From Camarhynchus parvulus (lineage: Eukaryota; Chordata; Aves; Passeriformes; Thraupidae): DNA of 64,000 nt. A program made the position numbers and the translations under genes. The notes under the pieces were generated by a model. The model was not told where the DNA came from. It saw nothing but the letters and a program-made list of their open reading frames with translations, and did no database searches. The first letter of the stretch is position 1; the number at the start of each line of letters is the position of its first letter. This document shows, in pieces, positions 48,255 to 59,507 of this stretch. The stretch spans positions 17,583,820 to 17,647,819 of the forward strand of contig NC_044582.1 in assembly GCF_901933205.1 (NCBI RefSeq), read 5' to 3'.

Positions 48255-49353
48255 GTGAGTGCCCCGGGCTGTCCCCTCCCAGAGAGCACATCCACAACCC
48301 CAGCTGAATCCTCACAGCAGCCTGGGGCTTATCGCCACCTCATGGGTCCTTTGGGTTCCTCATGGTTCCTTTGAGCTCCATGGTTTCTTTGGCTGGTTGT
48401 GGGTATCTCATGGTTCCTTTGAGTTCCTTATGGTTCCTTTGGGTTCCATGGTTTCTTTGGCTGCTTGTGGGTATCTCATGGTTCCTTTGGGTTCCTTATG
48501 GTTCCTTTGGGTTCCATGGTTTCTTTGGCTGGTCATGGGCATCTCATGGTTCCTTTGGGTTCCATGATTTCATTGGCTGGTCATGGGCATCTGATGGGTC
48601 CTTTGAGTTCCTCATGGTTCACTTGGGTTCCATGGTTCCCTTGGCTGGTCATGGGCATCTGATGGGTCCTTTGGGTTCCTCATGGTTCCTTTGGGTTCCA
48701 CGGTTTCATTGACTGCTCATGGGCATCTCATGGTTCCTTTGGGTTCCTCATGGTTCCTTTATGTTCCATAATTTCTTTGGCTTTTCATTGGAATCTCATG
48801 GTTCCTTTGGAATGGCCCCAGATGTTAAGAAATGTTGTCCAGATTTATGCAACAGGTTTTATCATGGGCAGTGTGATGTGGCTAGCACAGGCACTCCTGA
48901 GCTTTGGAATATTTTTAAAATGTGGTTATGGTTGGGCTCAAAAACTTGAATTCAAACACAGTGAAACCACTGGGGACTGAATTGTGGCCACAATGCTGAT
49001 TTTGAATTATTAAGTGTATTTTTAATCTTTGATTTTAGTTGTGATGCTCGTTCTGTTCCTTGAAGAAGGGAGTGAGGGGAATTTATTTAATAAAAGACAT
49101 CTCTGGAGGCAGCAGAACTGGGTCTATTTTCTCCCCTGGATATTTCAATTTCTGCCATGTCCAGCAGTAAACCCCTGCTATCTCTGTCAGTGAAGCTTCT
49201 GAGATCTCAGCTGTGCAGTGCAACTCTTCCAAACAGCTGTGAAATTCCCATTAAACACCTCAGCCTTTCACCCTTACTGGAAAAGAGCAGGGCCAATATT
49301 TATATCCCTGGTTCTGAAATGCAGTGCTGCTCACCCTGAATTCTCTCCTGCAG
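48255..49353 (+). other. CHL1 intron after exon 10
   Basis: 1.1 kb; the left half is the minisatellite at 48340-48810, the rest is unremarkable. Confidence 0.9.
48340..48810. repeat. Minisatellite of a ~20-bp core in ~45-65-bp higher-order units
   Basis: Many copies of tcatggttcctttgggttcc and variants, alternating with 'atggtttctttggctggtca' and 'tgggcatctcatgg'. The unit composition keeps long frames open on the + strand (up to 116 codons), but these are repeat artefacts. The array begins about 85 bp downstream of the exon 10 donor. Confidence 0.94.
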
Positions 49354-49465
49354 ATATTGCCCCCCTGATACTGACCCCAGATGGGGAAAACTACGCCACG
49401 GTCGTGGGTTACAGCGCCTTCCTGCACTGTGACATCTTTGCCTCACCTGCAGCAGATGTCAGATG
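49354..49465 (+). CDS. CHL1: CHL1 exon 11: first half of Ig5
   Basis: Acceptor ctctcctgcag; encodes NIAPLILTPDGENYATVVG through ADVRW. DGENYATVVGYSAFLHC is nearly invariant in CHL1 and contains the first Ig5 cysteine. It ends in phase 2 at AGATG|gtaagg. Confidence 0.95.
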
Positions 49466-50121
49466 GTAAGGTACTGGGAACTGGGTTTATTTCATGTGAA
49501 ACAAGTTCCTGCAGGCTTCCCCAGGTTTGGAAAGTCTGCTAGTTATTACTTCTATGGAGTTAAGAATAGAAATTTGCAACAAAACTGTATATAATGTGAA
49601 TTCTCTGTGTTTAAATGCACTTTTAAGAATCCTAAAGAACTGGTTTGGATAAAAAGAGTTCCTGGAAGTCCCCAATATATGTTTGAGACAAGTGCCAGGC
49701 TATACATTAAACAAAACCAGGCTGTTTATAGCCAAATCCTGCTGCAGCTTCATCAGTTTAATGCTGGCAACCCTTCAAGTTTGGACACACTATTGAGGTG
49801 GAAGTGCTCTGACTTACAGAACAGATTTACCTGGACATGCTTCCGTAGGGTTGGAAATGACAGGATTGTCACAGCAGGTGACAGGTGCAATAAAATTGCA
49901 GGTGGCAGCTGTAGATTAAAGACAGAGTATTTCAGAGACCATTTTAGACTCTGTCCCTGTGGGTTTGATGTGCAGATTTGCTGCACGTGCATGAAGTATC
50001 TCACTAATCCTGACTTTAATTGCTCAGTGACAAAGCTGAGTCCCAAAATTCCCCTGCAATAACCCCTAACCATGAACTAACACTTCCTGCAGTAACCCAG
50101 GCCTGTTTTCATCTCCTTTAG
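49466..50121 (+). other. CHL1 intron after exon 11
   Basis: 656 bp. Nothing recognisable; the open frame at 49607-50062 has no family signature. Confidence 0.9.
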
Positions 50122-50288
50122 GACTAAGGATGACAGCATAGAGCCCCTTTCAGCGTTTCGCTATGAGTTATACAAAAATGGCACCCTGGAGATCAGGGAC
50201 ACAAAGAAGGAGGATTCGGGGTCCTACGCCTGCTGGGCTGCCAATTCTGTAGGGAAAACAGCAATCACTGCTAATCTGGATATAAGAG
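50122..50288 (+). CDS. CHL1: CHL1 exon 12: second half of Ig5
   Basis: Acceptor atctcctttag; the protein runs from TKDDSIEPLSAFRYELY to GKTAITANLDIR. The core tryptophan codon is completed at the junction. The second Ig5 cysteine is in GSYACWAANSVG and a sequon lies at NGT. Donor G|gtgaga, phase 1. VGKTAITANLDIR agrees with the mammalian GKTAVTANLDIR. Confidence 0.95.
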
Positions 50289-51776
50289 GTGAGAAAAGAA
50301 AGAAAAACTTTCACAGCTGCTAAGATTTTATGTCTACAGTTCTTCAGGAAGTAGTGAATATTCAGTCCAGGGTACAGATTTATTCTGTGACTTCAGCAAT
50401 TCTCTGGATATTACAACCTGAAATTGTCATAGGTCTCATATATATGTATCCTTTAACTTTTCAGCTGGATTTCTCCATGCTCTCACATGGTGCTCATTTT
50501 CTTCTGGATGCTTGCAGAAGCTGCACAAGCCAACAAAAAATTGCATTTACACATTATCTTGAAAGGATTTTCCCTCCTTTTTGTCACTGCCCTGTTACAC
50601 TCAGGGCAGGCTCTTGGCTGACCATGTGCTCCTGGGCTTGGTGGGGTCCAGATGTGCTCCTGCTTCTCCCTCAGCTGTGGGATTCCCTTCCCTAAAATTC
50701 CTTCCCATTTGTTGATCAGAAGGCACATCCCAAACCGGATTAACTCCCACCAAACACGTTGCAGGGTGCTGCTGCTTGAAGGATTTTGTGCTGGGCTTTT
50801 GCCTGTTTGTTGATAAATATTTTTAAACAGAGCAAATAAAAATCCTCAGATGTGTTTACTTTTAAATTTGAGATCCATCCCTTGTGCTGCAGCTCTGCTT
50901 TAAGGGATTTGTGTGGTTGGTTGGCAGGAGGGGTTTTCCCTGGAGGGTGTGATATCATTGGGCAGCCCCTGCTGGGCATACAGGTGGCATTTAGTGGTTT
51001 TTCTACAAATTTGCTTAGGATTTAGGGCTTGCCAATTAAAAAAAAAAAAACTTAAATACTCAATTAGCAAAGCTCTCTGATGTAGGTTTGCTGTGAAAAA
51101 CTTGAGGAAAACGCTCACTCATTGTGTTCCATTTCCACCCACTCCCTTGGCTTTGGGAATTTTACAGTGATAATAAACATGAAAATGTACAATGAAATTC
51201 TCACAGAGCAACATTTCACTGCAGGAATAAATTCAGCTAAGCGCTTTCTTCTTACTTATTCATCTGTTTCTGCATTCAGATTATAGTCAATTAAAAGAAC
51301 GAACTTGATTGCAATAATTTTTTCTCACTTGACTTTAATATGCTTGTAATTTTTCTTGGATCATTGCCAAAGCTTATTTCAAATGGCAATTAGACATAAA
51401 AATCATATTCAAGCCTTTTCTTTTTTTATCATCCATTTCATGACAAGCTGCTAACAAAGATATTTTTCACCTGTAACTTTTTTTTTTTGAGGATTTTTTT
51501 TTGCTGGATCTCTTTGGTTTGGAGCGAACTACGAAAATGTTTCAAGATAAAAAACATTTGAAGATAAAAAAAATGTTTCAAGATAAAAAAAATGAAATCT
51601 TGACAAATATCTATTTCGAACCCCACCATCCTTCACTTGAAATGTTTGTATATATAACAAAAAAAAGACATGGTTGTTGCTCGTGAGGTTGATTTGTGTA
51701 GATGAAGTGCTTGGTGAAAATTTGATGCAATAGCCCCTCTCTCACCTAATCAAAGTGTTTTTCTGTGATCAATCAG
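50289..51776 (+). other. CHL1 intron after exon 12
   Basis: 1.5 kb. It holds a short A run (51037-51050) and the small tandem repeat at 51537-51592; no element or gene is recognised. Confidence 0.9.
51537..51592. repeat. Short A-rich tandem repeat
   Basis: About three copies of a 17-18-bp unit such as atgtttcaagataaaaaa, with one diverged copy (catttgaagataaaaaa) in the middle. Confidence 0.85.
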
Positions 51777-51942
51777 ATGCTACAAAACTTGTTGTTACTC
51801 CGAAGAACCCCCGAGTGCTGAAATCACATTCCATTTTATTGAAATGCCAGGCTGAGTATGATTCCCACTTGAAACACAGTTTTAAATTATCCTGGAGGAA
51901 GGATGGAGATGAGCTGCCAGTCAACAGCACAGAAGGTGGCAG
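51777..51942 (+). CDS. CHL1: CHL1 exon 13: first part of Ig6
   Basis: Acceptor tgatcaatcag; encodes DATKLVVTPKNPRVLKSHS through NSTEGGR. It contains the first Ig6 cysteine (ILLKCQAEYDSHLKHS), the core tryptophan (LSWRKDGDE) and an NST sequon. In mammals the corresponding stretch has DGEA, reported as an integrin-interaction motif; here it reads DGDE. Donor AG|gtgagt, phase 2. Confidence 0.94.
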
Positions 51943-53083
51943 GTGAGTGGGGAAGGAACAAGGCTGTTCTTGATCTCAGCTGGATAATCTGGCGTGGTGC
52001 TGGAGCTGGAGTTTCATTAAACATGAGCCTTAATAGCTTGAAATGCAAATTTATGTCTGCAAAGAATTCTCTATGTGATATGTGAGTAGATCTGCATTTT
52101 ACACACATCTGAATATAAGTGCAGCAATGTGAGTTTTGAGCCAAATGGGTTTGGGTTTATTAACTCTGTTACCATCACAGCAGAATATAAAGTTATATAT
52201 TAATATATACATAATACATATCTGTATTTTTATGTATAATATAAATGTTGGCCCAATCTAAAACCACAACCCTGATTCCAGTGCAGGTTGTTTCTCCACT
52301 TCAGTGGAACCAGTATTTTCTTGTAGTTTGCACTTGTTTGGCCAAAACAGAGTCTTTGCAATGTTGAAGTGATGGTAAATAGGTTTCAGGGATTCTTCCG
52401 TGAATCTTTCCTACATAGGAGTTTAGGATTTGAAGGTCCAGGCTGAATTTTGCCCTATTTTTGGGGTTTCATTGACCTCAGGGGGCTGGAGCTCAGCCTT
52501 TATTCCACAGAGGGGTCCCACAGGGGGAAATCAGATGTCTTTATTAATTACCACAGGAGAGAGATGATTCCCTAAATGCTGGAGAGGCTGAAAATCCTGC
52601 TGGGCCCTCACAGGGTGGTGAGGCAGTGCCATGGAAACTCCGTGTGTGCCACAGAGCCCATGGCCTTGGATTCTTGGCAGCTTCCCTGCTGCTTGGGACA
52701 TGACACAAGTGCCTTGGGAATGCTCAGTTTCCCTCAATCTTGCAAAAATTCCATCACAAACCCCATATATTTGTCTCATTAAGGACATGCCAAAATCCTA
52801 TGGCCCAGATGCTCACCCAGGGCTTCTTTTCAGAGCAGGATTGACAGGCCAGCCTCCAGCCACAGAGGCTAAATTGCCACAAAATACAAATAATACTCCT
52901 CAGCACAGTGTAGAGCAGAGCCACAATCACATTTTAATGTAGCAGGCCCAGTGTGCAGCTATTTGATGAAAGTGCCCCGTGCCAAGTTCTATTATGAACA
53001 ATTTTTCAGAGAACAGTGTCTGTGTGTCACACTCATCTTACATATTTTTCTCATCCTTATCACCATTTTTTTTTTCCTTGCAG
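51943..53083 (+). other. CHL1 intron after exon 13
   Basis: 1.1 kb. A small TA-rich microsatellite lies near 52190-52250; nothing else is recognised. Confidence 0.9.
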
Positions 53084-53208
53084 GATAATTCTGGACAGGG
53101 ATACCCTGTTCATATCCAGTGTTCTCCTGGAGGATCAGGGAGTTTACAGTTGTGTGGCCAGCACTGCCCTGGACACCGTTGAGGCAGAGGCACAGCTGAT
53201 TGTTCTGG
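53084..53208 (+). CDS. CHL1: CHL1 exon 14: rest of Ig6
   Basis: Acceptor ttttttccttgcag; encodes IILDRDTLFISSVLLEDQG through AEAQLIVL. The second Ig6 cysteine is in GVYSCVASTALDT. Donor G|gtaagg, phase 1. This exon closes the Ig block and the following exons switch to FN3 repeats. Confidence 0.94.
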
Positions 53209-55302
53209 GTAAGGTCAATTTTCCTGCTGCAGCTCCTTGCAGCAGGAGTTGCCTCTGCAGCGCTTCTTTGCTTCCTTTCACAGAGCCTCAATAACCCAAT
53301 TTCACAGAGCCTCTCACTCCTTAGGCTCAGCTGTGCTGTCCCTTATCTCTGGGAATGGTGATGCTGACACAAACTCGATTTATTTTCATCTTTGCTGTAG
53401 CAAGGTGAGGCGGCATTTTTGCCTCAGCTCAGTGGCTGCAGGAGTTGCCCAGGCTGGAAGGTGTGAGAGCATACTAAGAATGTTCTGCTGCTGCTTTGAA
53501 GTCCTTGGCCAGTCCTTCACAAGAATTGGACTGTTTTTTGAAGGCTGTCAGGCCAATATTTGGATGGGGAGCTCCTCAGAAGATCAATGCTGGTTAAGCA
53601 CCTAAAAGGAATTAATTCTGTCTGTGAACCTGAGCATGAATGATTGTCCAGGGGCAAAGAGAAGAGCCTTGACCCCCTGGTCAAGCTTGGCCTTGTGAGA
53701 GTATCCTCACCACCTGCATCCCTCCCTGAAGGACCCCTTGGAATTAAAAGGATGAGCTTGTGGAGCGCTGTGCACCCATTGCACCCAAAATTCTGCTTTG
53801 TGGTCACAATTTTGGCCAGCCTGGTCTAGGTGAGGGTGTCCCTGCCCATGGCAGGGGGCTGGAATTAGATAATCTTTAAGGTTCTTTCCAACACAAACCA
53901 TTCTGTGATTTTATGATTGTCTGACAGCTTTGCATCATTTTAATTACATTTTATTTTTGCTTCATTTTACATTTGTATTTATTGCTGGCAGTGATTGCAG
54001 CAAGAAATAAGTCAATCTGCCCTTCAAGATGTTTTTCCACTTTAAAGGAGTGATATTTTTCAGTAAATAGTAAATTAGGAAGATGCTGTGCACATTATTT
54101 ATGGTGCTGTGTCCTTCAGTGCTGTATAATTCAAAATGTTTGTAGATTATTTGTTACTTCACTGATGAAAATTTCATAAAGCATTTTATTCCTTTTTAAA
54201 AAGGTGCTTTGCAGAAGAAGAAAAACAGTTTTGTGCTCTTTTCCTTGTTTACTGCATATGAGAAAGGTCTTGGTGAATTAACAACATCTTATTTTCCAAG
54301 TGAAAAATTCAGGTTTTTGCAATCAAGGACTGGTGGGCTGACTGAAGAACTAAATAGAGGCATCAGATTAGGGGCAACTGAGAGTAAAATAAATATTCAG
54401 TTGGAATAATTCTAAGTATTTTTTGTGTGTTTAAGGAACATGTAGAAGGGTGAGAATATTTAAGATGCACCATCACCATCTTTAAATTAATATATTGAAT
54501 TTTAACCAGCTGTACTCTGAGGATAGAGCAGCAACATGCCTGCAGATTAAACTGTTCTTTTCTTATATTTTCCCAGATACAAGAGAAATAGGGAAAAAAA
54601 TATGAAGAAAAGGAAAAAAATCCAAATATAATCTTTTAACTTCTTGATGTACCCTGAGATAAAAACTCAGTATTGTAATTTTGAAAAAATCAGTAAGAAT
54701 GGAGTGAATTTTTTTCACAATGACAAAGACAGTCATGGTGGTGGAAATCACTGGGTTTTTGTGTAAGAAATTACATTGTCAGTCAAAAGTTTAGTAGGGA
54801 CAGCATTATTTGAGCTGGCAGGTAGTGAATTTCCCAGTTCCCCATTAATGTAGATCCCATACCTGGGATATTGAATGTTCTCCTTTCCCTCACACCCTCA
54901 AAGGCCAAATTCAGTAAGTGCCAGAGCTGGGGCTCCTTCTCCCACTCTGATTTGTCCCAGGGTAAATTCAAGTGATGCTGGACCTGCCCAGAGCAGGGTC
55001 AGTACACATTAATGATTCAGCAGATCTTGGGGTTGATTTGGAAAGAAAAATCTGTTGTTGCAAGCACAGTAATGTGGGTAAAGGGAGATGAATTCCAGAA
55101 GGATTTTGTGTTTATAAGGGTAAAATCAGCACCAGAAGATTTGGGATCTTTCCAAGCAATTCCCACTTTCCACAACCTGTCCATCTTGAAGGAGGAGTTT
55201 CACCACTATCTTCACTGTCTGTGCTCTTCCAACCCTCTGGAAAACGCCAGGACAAACAGAAATACCTTTCTGAGCTCCTGACACTTCTCCTTTCTTTCTC
55301 AG
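53209..55302 (+). other. CHL1 intron after exon 14
   Basis: 2.1 kb with one CR1 end fragment at 53815-53922; the remainder shows nothing recognisable. Confidence 0.9.
53815..53922 (+). mobile_element. CR1 LINE 3' end fragment
   Basis: The sequence reads 'ccagcctggtctaggtgagg', 'gtccctgcccatggcagg', 'ctggaattagataatcttta', 'ggttctttccaacacaaacc', 'attctgtgattttatgatt', a standard CR1 3' terminus including the ATTCTGTG end motif. The CR1 may start further left (about 53640) in a diverged form. Confidence 0.85.
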
Positions 55303-55404
55303 ATGTTCCTGACCCACCAGAAGATCTCCAGCTCTCGGAAAACCAAAACCGGAGCGTTCGACTCTCCTGGAAAGCTGGGGCCAGCCATAACAGCCCTGTT
55401 AACG
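55303..55404 (+). CDS. CHL1: CHL1 exon 15: first part of FN3-1
   Basis: Acceptor ctttctttctcag; encodes DVPDPPEDLQLSENQNRSV through HNSPVN. DVPDPP is the conserved entry to the first FN3 domain of L1-family proteins. It holds the strand B tryptophan (RLSWKAGASHN) and an NRS sequon. Donor G|gtagga, phase 1. The next intron is only 212 bp. Confidence 0.94.
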
Positions 55405-55616
55405 GTAGGAAAGGGTTTCCAGCATAACTTTTTAGGGCTATTCAGAATTCTGGCACGTCCTGGTTGTCACAGGACACAAACCCTGCTGATGGCCAGATTT
55501 AATCACTTTAACTATGACAGTTTGTTTGTTGCAAGTTCATTTCCATCTGTGCTGTTCGCACTAAGTTGGATTTTTTTATCTTTTTTCCTTTGTTTTTTGT
55601 CCTTTTTCCTGCCCAG

Positions 55617-55814
55617 AGTCAATTATAGAGTTTGAAGAGAACCACTGGGAGCCGGAGACGTGGCAGGAGCTCATCAGAGTGCCAGGGAATGACACCACAG
55701 CCCTGCTGCCCCTGTCCCCATACGTGAATTACCAGTTCCGTGTGGTGTCCGTCAACGCCGTGGGCAGGAGCCAGCCCAGCAAACCATCCCTGCGCTATGC
55801 AACCCCTCCAGCTG
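55617..55814 (+). CDS. CHL1: CHL1 exon 16: rest of FN3-1
   Basis: Acceptor ttttcctgcccag; encodes ESIIEFEENHWEPETWQEL through RYATPPA. It has an NDT sequon and the FN3 signature tyrosine with YQFRVVSVNAVGRSQPS, which matches YQFRVIAVNEVGRSQPS of mammalian CHL1. Donor GCTG|gtaaac, phase 1. Confidence 0.95.
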
Positions 55815-56953
55815 GTAAACCTGGCTCTGCTTTCCTAAACATTCATATTTTCAGTGCTTTTCTTGGAATATCTGTGCCCTCCCATGGTCCAGCGGGTGTG
55901 AAGGAATCAGGGTAGCTTGCACTGCTCAGTGGCAGCCTCAGGGATTATTAAAAGTAGGTCCTGTGGTGGGAATTACCCCCAGCTGGTTTGGTGGAGTGGA
56001 ATAACCCTCAGTAATTTTGGTGGGGCAGGTGAGTATTAAATTGACTTAATTAACTAAAGCAGAGCATTTTCAGAGAGGTAAAATCAGCTGGAGGATGTCT
56101 CGTGACCAGCCATATTCTGATATTGTAGATATTAATGAGATGGCAACCCTGCTGGGGTGAATTCTTCAGTGATTGGTAAAAAAGAGCAACCCAGCAGCTG
56201 CACATCAAATGTCCAGGCGTTGTTTTGAGCATTTGATGTGCAGTTAGAACAAATGTAAATTTTAATGACCCACCTTGCTGCGCTGCATAAAATTCCTGAG
56301 GGTGCCAAAGGGAGGAGTCCATGCTGCTGAGTTTTCCTACACCTCCAGCACCTCACTCTGCTGATTTTCCACCCTTTGCAGACCTTCATGGACAAACAGT
56401 TCTTGCAGAAGGGCTGGGTTTACAGGGAGTCTTTCAGGAGCACAAAGCTTGTCAAAAATCTCCATTTGCGGAGCATTCACTGGGGCAGAAAATGTTGTCT
56501 CCCTGAAAGTCATTTTAGATGCCAACTGTTCAGCACAGCATTTGCATTCCTTGGCATTTTCTCTCCTTTTTTCCCCATTTGCACCAATTTCAGGTTCCTC
56601 TTCAGCTTTCCAGCTGTGTGTGCACCTCTAATGATGCACCTTCTGTTTGCTATCCCCACAGGGAGAAAAATCTCTTCCTCACAATCCCCCCACATCTGGT
56701 GCTTTCAAATCCAAAAGTCACAGTTCCATGTTAGCTGGTGGCTCCAACCAGCAGGGACACTTGGGAATCCAAACTGCATAAACAACGTGCTTGGGTCCCA
56801 TCAGCTTTGCTGATCCAAACCATTCATCTCATGAACGTTTTTTGTTTAAGTGTCTGTCACTAATAGGGGAATTTCCCATCCTTTTTGGCATTTGAATGCT
56901 AAATGCAAATAAATGGGATGTGCAAACTGACCTTGTCACCTGTGTGGTTTCAG
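55815..56953 (+). other. CHL1 intron after exon 16
   Basis: 1.1 kb, including copy 1 of the duplicated hairpin element (55975-56295). The rest is unremarkable. Confidence 0.9.
55975..56295 (+). repeat. Duplicated intronic element with hairpin, copy 1
   Basis: Same-orientation similarity to 58570-58905 in ordered blocks: 'gaggatgtct', 'ccctgctggg', 'gattggtaaaa', 'aatgtccaggcgt', 'agttagaacaaat' and 'aaattttaatgaccca'. It contains a perfect 14-bp inverted repeat at 56198-56211 and 56230-56243 (ctgcacatcaaatg / catttgatgtgcag) with an 18-nt loop. It matches none of the CR1 or LTR families here. Confidence 0.85.
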
Positions 56954-57024
56954 CTCCAGATAAAAACCCAGAGAACATCCGAGTTGAAGCTTCTGAACCC
57001 AATGAAATGGTGATGAAATGGGAG
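56954..57024 (+). CDS. CHL1: CHL1 exon 17: start of FN3-2 (71 bp)
   Basis: Acceptor gtggtttcag; encodes APDKNPENIRVEASEPNEM through KWE. It contains the strand B tryptophan of FN3-2. It enters in phase 1 and leaves in phase 0 at GAG|gtaagg, so skipping it would break the frame. Copies of a duplicated hairpin element lie in the introns on both sides. Confidence 0.93.
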
Positions 57025-57749
57025 GTAAGGCAAGATGAGCAAATCCTATGGGAACGGTCCTTTATTCTTCTGAAAGATGAATTTGACTTAAATTTATTCT
57101 GCATTTTCAACCCCGCTATCATTTTTAGTTCAAAAGCTTGGTTTTTATGTCTGACTTCAGAAGATATTAAAAAAATATGGAATTCCTGTAAAGCATAGTG
57201 AGAATTCACCAAAATTTGTTCTTCTCTGCTTCTTTTATGCAAGGAACTGCTTCTGCAATTAAAATTACCAGTCAGGCCTAGGGAGGTGATGGGTGGCTCA
57301 TGACTTCTGCCCTTGCAGCCTGGAAGTTTAAAAACACCACAGATCCCTTGCCCAAGAGAATATTAGCTTGAATTTTTACACCAAGAACTAAAGGAATGTG
57401 GATAAACCTCCAACGCGTGTGATGTGCATCAAAGGAATTATGTAAAAGTCTTGAGGATGGTTTCCAGACTTCAAATTTCCTGGGTTTTAAGCCTTGAGCT
57501 TCTGTGCCAGCAGTTGAGTTATGTATTCCTTCATTTAGCACAAATATCCACAACTGTGGAGGGAAGTAGGTTTTTGTTGGGGCTGGAATTACACACAATT
57601 TGCATGAGTTACTCCTCAACCTGCTGCTCCCAGCTCAGAACAACAAATGTTTCCCCAGTGGGAAGTCGTGGTTTGGGGTAGAATTGCATCCAAAAGGAGA
57701 TGATCCTCAAGATCCATGGGCTTGGATTTTAATGGGGTTTTTAGCCCAG

Positions 57750-57835
57750 GGTCAGGAGAGACAATTCTGCCTCACAGAAAAGGTTGGATTTGATCTTGGA
57801 GGTCTTTTCCAACTTTAATGAATCCATGAAATGCA
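57750..57835 (+). mobile_element. CR1-like 3' end scrap
   Basis: 'ggttggatttgatcttggag', 'gtcttttccaactttaatga' and 'atccatga' match a CR1 3' end variant. Short and diverged. Confidence 0.6.
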
Positions 57836-58569
57836 GAGTTTTATTACCCAGTATGTTTACTGGGAAATACTGGGATTTGAGCACAAGGAACTTCATAATC
57901 ACTGCTCAGACAGGGCAAAAGTAGAAGTGAAAGCTGAGCCTGAGAGGAGAGAATGGGATGGAAGGGCTTGGTTAAATCTTGTTGAATCATTAACATGTTG
58001 TTAAACAGGATATTCATTTATTTATGGCATTTCCTGTGTGCTTTTCAGAGGGACTGCTGGGCACTGCACAGGCTGTTTCTGACAGACAAAGGCTGCAGAA
58101 TGATGTTAATCTGCCTGTTTTGGATTAAGAGACCAGCTGAGCTTTAGTGACTGGGATTTTCAGGCAAGGATTTGCAGCTTGAAGGGAGATCAAAATAAGA
58201 GTCAAGCAGTGATGCAATTTAACTCTATCCAAGAAATCAGATTTTTAGGAGGAATTTTTTAATTCTCTAGCTTTTCTTGCAAATCCCATTCCCTGGGATC
58301 TTTGCTGTGGAGGTGGTGCCTGTGAGAAAGCTGCCCAATCTCCCAATTCCTTTGCCTCAGACATACCAAAGGTCCTCGCAGCAGAGCAGATCAGTTGGAA
58401 TTTTTTGCAGATCCCCCAACTTTAGGTCTCGCTGTGCATGACGAACATCAAAGGGGAATAACTTTCTACTGGTATTGGATGCTATTTCCTGTCAGACCTC
58501 TTGGGTACAAACCAGCTATTATCTATTTCATATTTGCCTATATTCAAATATTATTAAAACCAGCCTATA

Positions 58570-58905
58570 TGGTGGGAAACACCCACAGCTGTTCCAGTGT
58601 TTAGCTTTTTTGGTAGGATAGGTGATTATTTAACTTTTTTAATTAAAGTAGTGAATTTTCAGGGAAATAAACTCAACTTGAGGATGTCTTATGACAAGCT
58701 ATTGCTATACATCTCCTAATATTTTATAAATTCATGTTAATTAGCTGGAAGCCCTGCTGGGATGAATTCTCCAGCTGATTGGTAAAAGCAGAGTGGCCCA
58801 GCAGTTGCACATTAAATGTCCAGGCGTAATTTCAACCATTTGGTGTGTAGTTAGAACAAATCTAAATTTTAATGACCCAACTTGCTGTGCTACATAAAAT
58901 TCTAG
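58570..58905 (+). repeat. Duplicated intronic element with hairpin, copy 2
   Basis: Partner of 55975-56295, about 2.6 kb downstream and on the other side of exon 17. Its arms at 58805-58818 and 58837-58850 (ttgcacattaaatg / catttggtgtgtag) differ from copy 1 at four of fourteen positions. As sense RNA all fourteen positions still pair, four of them as G-U. Confidence 0.85.
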
Positions 58906-59507
58906 GATAAAATGCAAATTTTATCTCTGCTAAAAGGCACACACAGCCTTATGCCAAACTGTGCAATTCAGTAGTGCTGAAGGCGTGTGGTTTTACCTCA
59001 CAGAGGAAAACCTGTGGTAAAACAAAACCTGATGTGTGTAAGAAGCAGAAATATGGCTCCTAGCAATTAATCTGGATTTTAATCCAAGCCTTTCACCCTC
59101 CTTTATCTTGAAGTCATGTTGTTGTTGTTCCAATCATCCTCAAATTAAAATGACAGCAAAAACTCAAAGCTTGGGGTTTTTGCCCCTTTTCTCTCCCAGT
59201 GCTGAAACACACATTCCAAAATTGTCACCCTGTTCTTCTAAGTTCTTCTAAGCCTTCTGATGTTTACATTATTGTAACGAACTTTCTCACACACTTTATG
59301 CAAATAATTACTGTTTTTACATTCTTCTCTGGAGGAGGAGAAATTTGATGGACTGTTGTCGTGTACAGTGTCATTGGAGAGGTGACACTTTCGTCCTCCA
59401 ATCCACTGTCACTTTTGAAAATCTATAAATGTTGGAATCAGAAAATAAACTTCTCTTCTTACCATGGAGGTTTGAGCATGTGCATCGTTTTATTTCATGT
59501 CCTAGAA

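Noticed and set aside
48259..48712. Overlapping + strand frames with repeated MVPLGS-like peptides
   Set aside because: They are produced by the ~20-bp minisatellite; unit composition happens to avoid stops.
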